Made by a program: the position numbers and the translations under genes
The notes under the pieces: model-generated
Database searches by the model: none
Told to the model about the DNA's origin: nothing
Seen by the model: only the letters and a program-made list of their open reading frames with translations
Assembly: GCA_963850345.1 (NCBI GenBank)
Contig: CAWKKW010000009.1
Location: 620,001-684,000, forward strand
Reading direction: 5' to 3'
From: CAWKKW01 sp963850345
GTDB lineage: Bacteria > Acidobacteriota > Terriglobia > Terriglobales > Acidobacteriaceae
DNA: 64,000 nt
In this document: one piece after another, positions 49,297-59,500 of the stretch
Layout: the number at the start of each line of letters is the position of its first letter
Position numbering within the stretch: position 1 is the stretch's first letter

Positions 49297-49888
49297 GATG
49301 GATAGGGGCCTCGTCGTGCGTGGAGGCTGAACTGCCTGGGACCTCGTTGCCGCTCACAAAATATCGCTCCGCATTGGGCGATGGCGTCTCGGGCGCGATC
49401 TGCGCTACCTCCGCCACTGGATCCGCCGAGGCCGCTACCGCTGACGCCTTCGCTAGCAGGTCCGCCGCATCCGTTGTCTCTGCGACCTCCGCCGCCTCCG
49501 CCGCAGCGGCGGTCCCGTCTGTCGGTACAGCAGCGTCCGTCTGACTGGCAGAGAACGAATCCGCGTACGGGGCGACCGGTTCGTTGTTGTAGTTGCTGGC
49601 GTACTCTGCGCTCTGGCTGACCGCCGCGCCCTCGCTTGGGGGCATGATGCTCGGCTGCGTCTCACTGGTCGAACTCACCGGAATCGCGGCCTGCGCCTCC
49701 AAAGCTTTCTGCCGGTCGGCTTGCTCTGAGGCGCGTAACTCTTCTTCTATCTGCAACTTAAAGTCATTGCTGGCACGGCGGAACTCCACCATCAGCTTGC
49801 CGATCTGGCGGCCGATCTCCGGCAGCTTCTTTGGCCCAAATACCACCAGCGCCAGCAGGAAAATAAAGATCGTGTCGCCAAAATGCAT
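49289..49888 (-). CDS. Sec-independent protein translocase TatA/TatB
   Basis: 199 residues. The N-terminus MHFGDTIFIFLLALVVFGPKKLPEIGRQIG is a single membrane helix, the FGPKKLPE hinge and an amphipathic helix, the hallmark of the TatA/B family. The length and long acidic, Ala-rich tail fit TatB better than TatA. No second TatA/B gene is adjacent. Its end overlaps the tatC start by 8 bp, so the two are translationally coupled. Confidence 0.88.
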   Translation of the reverse strand: MHFGDTIFIFLLALVVFGPKKLPEIGRQIGKLMVEFRRASNDFKLQIEEELRASEQADRQKALEAQAAIPVSSTSETQPSIMPPSEGAAVSQSAEYASNYNNEPVAPYADSFSASQTDAAVPTDGTAAAAEAAEVAETTDAADLLAKASAVAASADPVAEVAQIAPETPSPNAERYFVSGNEVPGSSASTHDEAPIHHG

Positions 49889-50210
49889 CGTCCCTCATGA
49901 TACCCGTCCCGCGGGTCTGCTCACAAACTCTGCTAACTCCGTCGGTTGTACGAGATTGGTCCCATCACTAGATGCACCGATTGCAGCCAAAACTCTGTTA
50001 CAGGTGTATTACACTAAGCGGGCGATTCGCGTCTCTCAGGTGGATGGATTTTGCGTCGAGCCGAAGGGGAAGCGCATCTGTATTACAGGGTTGCAACATC
50101 CCCGTGGGTTGGGCGGCGACGCCGCAGCGAATCCACTGCAACCGTGAAGTGCTTTCAACATCCCCGTCCATCGCGCTGTCACCAGCCAGTTGGACTGAAG
50201 GCGGAACGCT
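49889..50210. other. Intergenic region between divergent tatB and nadA
   Basis: About 320 bp. The long open stretch at 49593-50147 on the plus strand is the shadow of tatB. I see no gene and no clear promoter pair, although both promoters must lie here. Confidence 0.45.
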
Positions 50211-51355
50211 TTGAGCTTACTTGTGGAAGATGTCGCAGAATCGTCTCTGGCCGTAGGCACAGCCGATCACTGCTCTCTCGATAATTATCTTGCGCTGCCC
50301 GATCACACCATGGATGACCGGATCGCAGCCGCGCGCGCCCAACTCGGCACCTCGACCATCCTGCTCGGCCACCACTACCAGCGCGACGAGGTCATTCGCT
50401 TCGCCGACGTCACTGGCGACTCTTACAAACTCTCAAAGATTGCCGCCGAAACCCGCAGCCGCTACGTCGTGTTCTGTGGGGTTCACTTCATGGCGGAAAG
50501 CGCCGATATCCTCGGGCCCGAAGACCAGCAGGTGATTCTTCCCGATCTCAATGCGGGCTGCTCCATGGCGGACATGGCAGAGATCGGGCAGGTCGAAGAT
50601 TGCTGGGACGCTCTGTTAGCCGCGGGCCTCGAAGGCGACATCCTCCCGCTCACTTATATGAACTCCGCCGCGGCGATCAAGGCCTTCTGCGGAGAACGTG
50701 GCGGCCTCGTCTGCACCTCATCCAACGCGCAGGCCGCCTTTGAATGGGCGTTTGCGCGAGCCGGAAAAATTCTCTTTCTCCCCGACCAGCATCTTGGCCG
50801 CAATACCGCGTTCGCGATGGGTATTTCCCTAAGCGAAATGGTCGTTTGGGACCCCTATCAGATCAACGGCGGCATCTCGCCCGATCGTCTCCGTGCTGCC
50901 AAGGTTGTGCTCTGGAAGGGCCACTGCTCCGTCCACCAGCGGTTCCTGCCGCGGCCACGTGGACGCGGTGCGTGCCAAGTATCCCGGTATCCAGGTGGTC
51001 GTGCATCCCGAGTGCCGCTGGGAGGTCTGCCAGAAGGCCGACGCCCTCGGCTCTACCGAACGCATCATTCAGCTTGTCACCCAGGCGCCCGCAGGGTTCC
51101 ACCTTCGCCATCGGGACCGAGATTCACCTGGTCAATCGCCTGGCCCGGCAATTCGCGCCGCAGGGCAAGAAAATCATCACCCTCGACGACACAGGCTGCC
51201 TCTGCACCACCATGTACCGCATCAGCCCGCAACACCTGGCATGGGCCCTTGAAAACCTCATCGAAGGCCGAGTCGTCAACCGCATCCAGGTACGCGAAGA
51301 TGTAAAGCACTGGGCACGCATCGCTCTCGACCGTATGCTCGAGATCAAAGGCTGA
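50211..51355 (+). pseudogene. nadA: Quinolinate synthase NadA (two frameshifts as read)
   Basis: Starts at or near the TTG at 50211. The first 250 residues are canonical: STILLGHHYQRDEVIRFADV, DSYKLSKIAAE, LPDLNAGCSMADM (cluster Cys) and GGLVCTSSNA (cluster Cys). After HQRF the frame shifts; one C less at 50955-50956 restores QRFLPRHVDAVRAKYPG. A second shift at 51094-51096 (one G less) restores APAGSTFAIGTEIHLVNR. The last part has TLDDTGCLCTTMYRISP with the third cluster Cys. NadA condenses iminoaspartate and dihydroxyacetone phosphate to quinolinate using a [4Fe-4S] cluster, the first dedicated step to NAD. Two errors in a normally essential gene point to base-calling faults. Confidence 0.9.
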
Positions 51356-51358
51356 CTC

Positions 51359-51793
51359 ATGAAGACCTTCACGCTGGAAGAAGCGCAGCAGTTAGTCCCG
51401 GTGCTTGAATCGCTGCTCAAGCGCGCCGTCGAGGCAAAGGCGGCGGCAGAAGACATCGAGCAGGAACTGCAGGCGCTCGCCCAGCGCGTCTTCCTCACCG
51501 GCGGCATGCGCGTCGACGTCGTCGGCGTGAGCCGCAAACGGACCGCGATGGAAGCCCTGGTGCAGCGCGCCAAGGATGCCGTCGAAGAGATCGACGCGAT
51601 CGGTGTCCAGGTCAAAGATCTGGACACTGGGCTGCTCGATTTCCCCTGTCGGATCGACGACGAAATCGTCTTGCTCTGCTGGAAGATAGGCGAAGAACGT
51701 ATCACTCACTGGCACACTTTGGAATCCGGATTTCGCGGCCGCCAGCCGCTCGATGAGCGGTTCAAACGCACCAAGCCCGAAAAACCCAACTAA
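51359..51793 (+). CDS. DUF2203 family protein
   Basis: 144 residues. FTLEEAQQLVPVLESLLKRA opens a helical N-terminal half. The signature of the family follows: VQVKDLDTGLLDFPCRIDDE, VLLCWKIGEERITHWHTLESGF. The conserved His/Trp cluster at the end suggests a metal or heme-like site, but the family has no known function. It is 4 bp downstream of nadA, so it is probably co-transcribed. Confidence 0.9.
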   Translation: MKTFTLEEAQQLVPVLESLLKRAVEAKAAAEDIEQELQALAQRVFLTGGMRVDVVGVSRKRTAMEALVQRAKDAVEEIDAIGVQVKDLDTGLLDFPCRIDDEIVLLCWKIGEERITHWHTLESGFRGRQPLDERFKRTKPEKPN

Positions 51794-51817
51794 TTGCCAC
51801 CGCTCTTCGATCCAACG

Positions 51818-52123
51818 TCACTCGCTGAAGGGTACTCCGAACGTAAGCTCAGAGCTCGATGCGGGACGAGGTTGCGACCCGATTTCCGTCGGGTGCATCC
51901 CCATCTCCTTCCAGATTCGCAGCGCAGCCGCATTCATATAAAGAATTCGGAGCGCCTTGCGATCGGTGCCACGCTCGCTGTAGATGCTGATAGTCGGCAG
52001 CAGCCCCATTCGGTCCCGTTCGATCAGAAACAGGGCCATACTCACGGCGGGTGCATTCTTCGTGTCTTGGACTTCGTCCACGTCCTGCGTGATGACGGTG
52101 TAATGCCGCGCTACGCTGGTCAC
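51818..52123 (-). CDS. Small hypothetical protein
   Basis: 101 residues from a GTG at 52123. Regions such as TVITQDVDEVQDTKNAPAVS and TISIYSERGTDRKALRILYM look protein-like. No domain recognised. It lies between the convergent DUF2203 gene and the response regulator. It could be a short conserved gene or a chance ORF. I judge it slightly more likely real because it fills an otherwise empty 350-bp gap with a plausible composition. Confidence 0.4.
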   Translation of the reverse strand: MTSVARHYTVITQDVDEVQDTKNAPAVSMALFLIERDRMGLLPTISIYSERGTDRKALRILYMNAAALRIWKEMGMHPTEIGSQPRPASSSELTFGVPFSE

Positions 52124-52150
52124 CGGTCTGGCCCTGACTGAGCGGTCACC

Positions 52151-52798
52151 TTACAGGACCGTATCCAGGACCATCGGGGAAGCCTCTGCGACTGGCACAG
52201 CAAAGCTGTGAGGAAATCCCGGGCTCATCGGATGGACGGTCGCATAGTAAATCTTACTTTGGCAGAACACGCAATCTGCTTCATGGATGACGAAATCCGC
52301 AGTCCCGATCTCAAGCGGAAACGACCTCAAACACTCCGTGCAGGAGATGAGCGCCTGGCCGCAGGGGCCATTCTCGCCCTCCCACGGCGAAATCCAAATA
52401 GGGGTAGAAGCTGCGACTCCGGCGCGAACCTGGTCGATGTGGGCAGCCGAATTCACCATGGCCACCAGGCTGGCCAGCCCGGTCGCCTTTTCGTAAAACG
52501 CATCGGCAGCTATCCCATGCGGAACCGCGTTCCCGGAAAATGCCCCACTCGAGGCAATCACATAGATGCCCGGCAGCTTTCGCCGGACCACGTACAGCAG
52601 TTCAAACCCTGACATGCGCGGCATGTTCAGGTCTGAGAGCAACACGTCCGGAGCTTCCTTCCTTATCTCCTCGAGTGCTGCAAATCCGTCTTCGGCGACC
52701 CGTACGGGGTAACCCAATGGTTCGAAGATTTGCGTCAGCAGCGTCCGAATGGACGGTTCATCGTCTACAATCAACAGCTTTGCCTTAAGATCAGCCAT
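52151..52798 (-). CDS. Response regulator with a Cys-rich C-terminal domain
   Basis: 215 residues. The receiver domain (residues 5-120) has the acidic pair VDDE, the phosphorylatable Asp56 in LLSDLNMPRMSG and Lys103. It is followed not by a DNA-binding domain but by a short region with C152-x-x-C155 and C175-x-x-C178 (LISCTECLRSFPLEIG, EADCVFCQSKIYYA), which should form a zinc ribbon. The output is therefore probably a protein or metal interaction. No histidine kinase is adjacent. SD and start are normal. Confidence 0.85.
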   Translation of the reverse strand: MADLKAKLLIVDDEPSIRTLLTQIFEPLGYPVRVAEDGFAALEEIRKEAPDVLLSDLNMPRMSGFELLYVVRRKLPGIYVIASSGAFSGNAVPHGIAADAFYEKATGLASLVAMVNSAAHIDQVRAGVAASTPIWISPWEGENGPCGQALISCTECLRSFPLEIGTADFVIHEADCVFCQSKIYYATVHPMSPGFPHSFAVPVAEASPMVLDTVL

Positions 52799-52909
52799 CT
52801 TTCCTCAAATCCGAAAAATTGGTAATTTGACGCGAGGTTAGTTGAATTTGCGGCAGTGCGCTGTATCGAATTGCTCAACTTGGCAGATATTGTCTGCGTT
52901 TCGGTCGAG

Positions 52910-53653
52910 CTACCTCGCGGGCGTCGAGGAGACCGTCGCGCACTGGGCGTTCTGATCAGAGAAATGATCGTGTAATACCACGTTCAGCAGCGATTTATGC
53001 ACCTTGATTCGGCCGTTGTATTCCACAAACCCTAGCTTGCGGAAGCGGTTCATGAAAAAGCTCACTCGCGAGCGTGTCGTCCCAATCATCTCAGCCAGCG
53101 TCTCCTGGGAGATCTTTGGGATCAACATCTCAGGCTCGCCGGGTTTGCCAAATTCCGCCATCAGCAGCAGAATGCGCGCCAGCCTTTTCTCGCTCGAGTT
53201 GAAAAGCTGGTCCACCAGATCGGCCTGAGTTCGCATGCTGCGCGCCAGCAGAAACTTCACAAACATGTCTGAGAAGGTATGCTGCTCGTGCATGACGCGA
53301 ATCATCTCTTCGCGATCAATTCTTAGCGCCTTACAACCGGTGACCGCCGTCGCCGATGCCATGCGCAGGCCGACTGCTCCCGCCATCGACTCCTCTCCGA
53401 CGAAATCGCCGGCCGCGAGCAGCGTGATGGTCGCTTCTTTGCCCGATTTGGACAGTACAGTTAGCTTGGCGCGGCCGCTCTGCAGATAGAAAACGCAGTT
53501 CGCCGCACTTCCCTGGGCGAAGATCAGGTCGGCAGGCCTGAAGCTGACAGCCTTCCGACCCACGCCTCCGTTAGCAAGGAAAGCCGCGAGGTCGAAAGGT
53601 CCGGCGTACAAGGAAGGCATTTCTGCGACTCCAAACCCCCAAAAGGCAATCAT
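52910..53653 (-). CDS. Crp/Fnr-family transcription regulator
   Basis: 247 residues. A cyclic-nucleotide-binding-like beta-roll (LIFAQGSAANCVFYLQSG, TITLLAAGDFVGEESMAG) is followed by a long linking helix and a Crp helix-turn-helix (ISQETLAEMIGTTRSRVSFF, NRFRKLGFVEYNG). Cys residues (NCVFY, VTGCKALR) are few and not arranged as an Fnr cluster, so a cAMP- or other nucleotide-type sensor is more likely. Upstream of the response regulator but in its own transcription unit. Confidence 0.87.
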   Translation of the reverse strand: MIAFWGFGVAEMPSLYAGPFDLAAFLANGGVGRKAVSFRPADLIFAQGSAANCVFYLQSGRAKLTVLSKSGKEATITLLAAGDFVGEESMAGAVGLRMASATAVTGCKALRIDREEMIRVMHEQHTFSDMFVKFLLARSMRTQADLVDQLFNSSEKRLARILLLMAEFGKPGEPEMLIPKISQETLAEMIGTTRSRVSFFMNRFRKLGFVEYNGRIKVHKSLLNVVLHDHFSDQNAQCATVSSTPAR

Positions 53654-54034
53654 CCATCATCCGGGTTACACTAGAATCGCATCTTTGTTAGGGGGCGACT
53701 GTGCTTTTTTGCTCAGGTTACCTCTCAAGGTCAAGTTTCTGAATCGCCCGGGCCCGTCCGGTCAAATCCTACCCAGTGCTAGCTGGCTACCAGAAGGAGT
53801 TTCAAGGTCTCCAGCAGGTTTACTCCCGAAATCCAATCAATTGATCGCGGATGAACTCTGCCATTCGTGCCCTGACGCGAGGCGGCTGCTGCTTTGCTGT
53901 GGGCGAGAGAACGCAGGGTATGTGTCCCAATCGCTTCGTGTGACAACTTCTTCATGTTGTCCCGACCTATCTGTTTTCGTCGCGGCGAATGCTACAGTTT
54001 GGAGGAGGAGAGAAGTGGTGAGGAGAAGGATTGG
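53654..54034. other. Intergenic region before glycosyltransferase 2
   Basis: About 380 bp between the divergent Crp regulator and the glycosyltransferase. No gene or clear regulatory site seen beyond a GAGAAGGA ribosome site at 54023-54030. Confidence 0.4.
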
Positions 54035-54979
54035 ATGAGCGCGACGGTTTCGGTGATCATACCCGCGTTCAACGTAAGCAATTGTGTGGAACGAGCGATT
54101 CAATCAGCTTTGAATCAGACTCAAGCCCCGGTCGAAGTCATCGTAGTCGATGACAACTCAAAGGACTCTACCGTCGAAGTTGTGACCGAGCTGGCGAAGG
54201 CGGACTCGCGGATCAAACTGCGGCGCCAACCAAGAAACATGGGTCCAGGTGCGGCTCGCAACGCCGGTATTCAATCTGCTGTCGGCGATTGGATAGCACT
54301 CCTCGATGCAGATGACTGTTATCTGCCCGGTCGGCTCGCTGCCCTGACCACCTTTGCGGACGAGCATCAACTTACCATGCTGGCCGACAACTTCTATCTC
54401 TACGATGGAGATGCAAAAAAGATAGCTAGAGTGGCAGTGGACCCTGGCCTGATTGGAAAACACCTCGACATCGGTATCGTTCAGTTTGTATCGCGCTGCT
54501 GCGGCAACACTTCTCAGGCGGTGGATTTCGGCTTGCTCAAGCCCTTGATGCGGCGCCGATTTATCCTTGATGCCGGGATCCGGTACGACGAAACAATTCG
54601 CCACGGAGAGGACTTTCTGTTTTACTTCACGGCGCTGCACGCGGGTGCGACGTTTGCCTTACTTCCGGACGCTTACTACCTCTACACCGAACGAGTTGGC
54701 ACAATCAGCAGAAAGCGCTCGACGGTGAGTAGGACCATCACGGAGTCTGCATTGATGGAAGCAAAGGCCAGAGATTTAGCCAGGGACTGCGCGGCCGATC
54801 CTCCACTTCGCGCCGCGCTCCTGCGCCGGGCCGAGGCAATCCGAAGACTGGCGAACATCGCGAGTTTTCATCAGAAAAATGTGGGGGGTAAGCTGCTGTC
54901 GGTGTTCGATCCTGTGTTGAGGAAGTACTTGGTCGAGAGAATCGCTTATAAGCTCAACCGGGTGCGACGAGACCGCTAA
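54035..54979 (+). CDS. Family 2 glycosyltransferase
   Basis: 314 residues from the ATG at 54035 with a GAGAAGGA site. TVSVIIPAFNVSNCVERAIQS and VEVIVVDDNSKDSTVEVV form the nucleotide-sugar site. GDWIALLDADDCYLPG contains the DxD-like metal motif, and IRHGEDFLFYFTAL the E-D catalytic region. This GT-A layout is typical of GT2 enzymes that extend surface polysaccharides. No membrane helix seen. Acceptor unknown. It stands 25 kb away from any other complete polysaccharide gene except the methyltransferase region at 62.9 kb. Confidence 0.88.
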   Translation: MSATVSVIIPAFNVSNCVERAIQSALNQTQAPVEVIVVDDNSKDSTVEVVTELAKADSRIKLRRQPRNMGPGAARNAGIQSAVGDWIALLDADDCYLPGRLAALTTFADEHQLTMLADNFYLYDGDAKKIARVAVDPGLIGKHLDIGIVQFVSRCCGNTSQAVDFGLLKPLMRRRFILDAGIRYDETIRHGEDFLFYFTALHAGATFALLPDAYYLYTERVGTISRKRSTVSRTITESALMEAKARDLARDCAADPPLRAALLRRAEAIRRLANIASFHQKNVGGKLLSVFDPVLRKYLVERIAYKLNRVRRDR

Positions 54980-55058
54980 TCGCACAAGCGACAGCTACAA
55001 AATGTTGGGCCGGCAGCATTCGGTAGGCACAGTTTGATTTCGATAGCTTCTGAGTCGG

Positions 55059-55790
55059 TCACGAACCGAACAGCTCCTGCGCACATTGTGGAATATCGCT
55101 TCCGGCTACACCTCTTTGCTGTGCACGATAGCAGCGCCAAAGTTCTTCCATGTGCGGCAGCCCGGACACCAGGCCCATGCAGGCCACAATCACGGCGAAG
55201 TCCTTTAGCGGGACAGGCGGCTTGCGGATGCGCAGTTTGAACTCCGGTTTCTCCGGGCCGAGTCCAACCAGCGCCAGCGACTGCTCCGGATACAGGCACG
55301 CGAGGGTAGCGACGATATTGAAGGGAATGCTCTGCATGTAGCTATGTGTGTGTTGTTCGCGAGCAGGAATTTTTCGGCGCGAGAGCGAATAGCTTACATC
55401 CCAGGCCACGGTGGCTTCATGCAGCAGCCAGCCCGCTCCCATCAGCGCCAGCGTTCCTGCATTCATCTCCAAAAACAGCCCGGACAAAATCGGTGCTCCT
55501 GCTTCGGCCATCATCACCAGGTGCATCATCGATTCCTTCACGCCGCTGGTGGTTTCAATTTTGGTTTGCCGATGCCACAGCCAATCCAGAAAGCCCACGC
55601 CCGCCCACACCGGCATGATGATGTACATCAGGTAGCGCCGCGCGGCCTCGTCTGCGGCTTGGCGGGCCTGATCACGTTCCATTTCGGTGCGCTGCCCGAC
55701 CGGGCTGGACGGCTTATGCTTTCTGTTTCCCAGAAGAACCAGTCCAGCACCGGCCCCCAGCAGGATCGAGATGAGAGACTTTCTGGACAT
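55059..55790 (-). CDS. Membrane protein of unknown function
   Basis: 243 residues from the ATG at 55790 with AGGGG upstream. A first hydrophobic helix (SLISILLGAGAGLVLLG) and a charged stretch (AADEAARRYLMYIIMPVW) are followed by about three more helices (AGAPILSGLFLEMNAGTLALM). The loop between carries many His and Arg residues (WHRQTK, REQHTHSYMQS). It ends with a hydrophilic tail. I do not recognise the family. Confidence 0.65.
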   Translation of the reverse strand: MSRKSLISILLGAGAGLVLLGNRKHKPSSPVGQRTEMERDQARQAADEAARRYLMYIIMPVWAGVGFLDWLWHRQTKIETTSGVKESMMHLVMMAEAGAPILSGLFLEMNAGTLALMGAGWLLHEATVAWDVSYSLSRRKIPAREQHTHSYMQSIPFNIVATLACLYPEQSLALVGLGPEKPEFKLRIRKPPVPLKDFAVIVACMGLVSGLPHMEELWRCYRAQQRGVAGSDIPQCAQELFGS

Positions 55791-56346
55791 GTGAACCCCT
55801 GAGCGCTGACTCCTTCGCTCGGCCAGTCCGGCCAATGGCTAGTGGTAAAGCTGCTGTTGAGCGATGCCTCGAGTCGGCGTACGTGCATTTTGGGATGCCC
55901 CGCCAACTTAAAGAGATGCTGTCGCGAGCGGATCATGGCAGCCGCTTCACGCTTCGAGTTGACTGCCCGGTGCCCGAACTGGATCGGCGTCTGCGCCCGC
56001 AACCTGCAGTATTGCAACGGGGGTCACTCTCCTCCGATTCAGATCTCGGGAAGCTCGCACTGCCAACTGCGGGCCAATGGTGCGACCCTCCGCCTGCGCT
56101 TATGTCGGCTCCACACCTCCGTGACGATTCTGGTCGTGCAGCGTTTATCAAAACCTAAAATATACGTCCTTCGAAATCTATTGATGGCAGAACCAAGCTG
56201 AGGAGAAAACCCAGGTTATCCCTTCTTTGAAACACACTCTGAGCGGCAATCGCCAGTGCTCACTCGTTAACGCGAGACGCTTTGGCTTGTGAAACGGTAT
56301 GCAGTTGGAAGCTGGCACGTTCCATTAGGGATATATTTTATTTTTC
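55791..56346. other. Intergenic region upstream of the TonB receptor promoter
   Basis: About 550 bp. Short open frames are present on both strands but none is convincing. Nothing else seen here. Confidence 0.4.
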
Positions 56347-56376
56347 TTGACAGTATTTACTCAGCCTCTCTATAGT
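56347..56376 (+). promoter_or_regulatory. Sigma-70-type promoter for the TonB receptor gene
   Basis: TTGACA at 56347-56352, an 18-nt spacer, and TATAGT at 56371-56376. It is close to consensus. The expected start near 56383 leaves a long leader of about 165 nt before the ATG at 56547, which could hold regulation. AAAGGAGAT lies just before the start codon. Confidence 0.65.
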
Positions 56377-56546
56377 CCGTCGAGTTCGTGGAATTGCGGT
56401 TGCAGGCAGTCTGCTCAGACTTTGTCTTGGACGGCGGACTTCCGTGATCGAGCCACCGAAGCACGAATTAGACCGGCTCTTCCCAGACCGGCAATTGACG
56501 TCAAAAACGCTTCAGTATTTGCGGGGCCTTAAAGGAGATCACCAAA

Positions 56547-59500
56547 ATGAACAACCTAGCGAGTATCGGGTTGCGCAACAGGATAGGCCGGCGGCGGAGC
56601 GGGGTGCTTCATCTCCTCGCTTGCTTACTGGTCTTATTTTCAACCAGCGTGCTCTATGGCCAGGGTGGCGCCAACGGCACTATCCTAGGAACAGTGACTG
56701 ACAATACGGGTTCAGTTCTACCCGGTGCCAGCGTTCAGATCACCAACACGGCGACAGGCGTGTCGCAAACAACGGTCACTTCGAGCGCGGGTGATTACAC
56801 CGTGCCTAACCTGAATCCTGGCATGTATCGGGTTACTTTTGGAGCCACGGGATTCGGCAACCAGGTGGTCGACAACATCACTCTGAGTGTGGCGCAGCAG
56901 GCGCGCGTGAACTCCTCGCTGAAGCCGGGCGCTGTGTCCGAGACGGTGAGTGTGAACTCGGGCGCAGTCGCGCTCGACACCGATAATACGTCTATATCGC
57001 AACTCGTAAGCCAGCGCCAGGTGAATGAACTCCCTCTGAACGGGCGCAATTTCCTGAACCTGCTCTTCATCGGTGCTGGTGCGGTTCAAACGGTCGGTGA
57101 GCAAGGCCAGATGCGTCAAGGCGAAGGCAATGCCATCAGCATCAACGGCGGCCGTCCCGAGTCAAACAACTACACTCTCGACGGCATGGCCAATACGGAC
57201 ACCGCTCTGAATACCCCGGCAGTCATCCTGTCGCAGGACGCAATCCAGGAATTCAAAGTACAGAGCGAAACCTATTCGGCAGAGCTCGGCTTCAGCGCCA
57301 ATCAGGTCAACATCGTCAGCAAGAGCGGCACGAACTCGCTGCACGGTTCCGTCTTTGAATTCAACCGGAATGATGCGTTCGACGCGAACACCCATTTTCA
57401 GCCGCAAAAGCCGACTCTCCGGCAAAATCAGTTTGGGTTTGTAGCCGGCGGTCCGGTCATCATTCCGAAACTCTACGATGGGCGGAATAAGACCTTCTGG
57501 CTGGCCAACTACGAGGGCTGGCGCATCAAGAACGGAAGCAACGGCTACTACAACGTGCCGAGCGCTGCCGAAATCAACGGTGATTTTTCCGGCACAACGT
57601 TTCCGGCTTATGGAACCGCAGGTTGCACAGACGCATTGGGGAAACAAAATCCATGCGAACCAATTGATCCACTCACCGGCCTGCCGTTCCCTGGCGGAGT
57701 CATTCCCGCCGATCGATTCTCGAGAGTGGCTAAGGTTTCGCTTGGGGCAAAACTGTACCCCGCCCCGAACTGCTTCGATGCCTCTTGCCTCGGCAACTAT
57801 CACCTCGTAACGGCACTGCCCAGCACCACCAATCAGCAGACCTATCGCGGAGACCAGTCGTTTGGGAAGTACGGCAGTCTGTTGTTCCGCTATACCGACG
57901 CGAAATATACGCAGCAAACGGTAGGAACTGTGTCATTGCCCAGCGGCTTGAACGTTTTCAACGAGGAGAGCACAAGCTGGGAGATTGCACACACCATCAC
58001 GCTCGGACACGACATCGTAAACAACTTCCGTGTCGGTAGCCTGCATGCGACTGAAATCCAGGGAGCGAACCCGGCCTCGGCTGCGGATGTCGCGGCGCTG
58101 GGAGTCACTGGCGTATTCAGCAACCTGCCTGCCTATGCCCGTGGCTATCCCACAATCGGCTTCCAGAATCTAGCTGGAGGCGGCAGCCCAGGCAATAACC
58201 CCAGCACGAGCGACATTCCTATGTGGGAATACGCCGACTCGCTCACCATGGTGAAGGGCAAGCACACGATCGGCGTCGGGTTCGATTTCCGTACCTGGAT
58301 CCAGAAACGCAACCTTTCCGGCAACTTCCTCGGCGGTTACGGCTACAACAACAATACCATTCTGCAGAACAGCACTGGCTGCACTACGCCTACCAAACTC
58401 TGCGGAACAGGTAATGCGGTCGCCGACTTCCTGCTCGGCTACTACAACGCTGCAAACACCTTCCAGCCGGAACCATTCAGTACGCCTGGGATCCCCGGCA
58501 ACCAGAATCAATTTCACTTCAAGTACATCGCTCCTTACGTGCAGGACGACTGGAAAGTTACCGACAATGTGACCCTAAATCTTGGCATTCGTTGGGACTA
58601 TCGCAGCGTTCCGTACGAGACGCAGGACAAGATGTTCTGGATCGACACTTCCAATCCTGGCGGTGGACTTTGCTTCGCTCGCAAGGCGCTGCTCACCGAC
58701 GGCGTAGCACCTGCCGGAAACGGCTTCTACCGGTATTGCGGTCGTCGAAACCCCACGGACGGATCAAAGACCCCGTTTGCGCCGCGCATCGGTATGGCGT
58801 GGCGTCCCTTTGGCGGCGACAAGACGGTCGTGAGGGCCGGATACGGCGTGTACTTTGACTCTTCTGAGACTCGCGAAATCGACGACTCGGGCGATCTCTA
58901 CCCCTTCGTCTCGCGCACGCAGGAGAATCCGACGATCGATCCCAATGCACCGAAGTCGACCGACAACCTGTTTCCGGCGACCAGCTCGTTGCTGCCGGTC
59001 GCAGTTGGGTCGAACGGCGGAACCACCTTCCCAGCAGGCGGGCAGTTCATCGCTGTCATTATCTCCGAGCACCCGATCAATCCTTACGTGCAGCAGTGGT
59101 CGTTCTCCGCGCAGCGTGAGCTGGCGAGGAACACCACATTGGAAGTGAATTACGTAGGAAACAAGGGTACGCACCTGCTGGATCGGGTAAATATCAATCA
59201 GCCTTTCCCGGTCGCCAACCCGGCAGTCTGCCAATTGACTCCGGCGGCGGCCGATTGCCCGGTCGCCAACCGGCGTCCGTTTGCGAACTACACCGCATTC
59301 GCGACTCTCGATAGTAAGTGGGACGGTTACTCCAACTACAACGCAGCTAATGTGAAGCTGGAACGGCGCAGCTCGAATATGGCGTTCGTTGCGGTCTACA
59401 CCTATGCCAGGAGCATGGACGATAAGTCCGCTGCTGCAGGTATCGGGTCTGCGGGTGGTGGTTTTGCCGGTCACCTGGACGACCACAATCCCAAGCTCGA

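Noticed and set aside
49593..50147. 184-codon plus-strand ORF over tatB and the gap to nadA
   Set aside because: Most of it is opposite the Ala-rich tatB tail; no recognisable motif or ribosome site.
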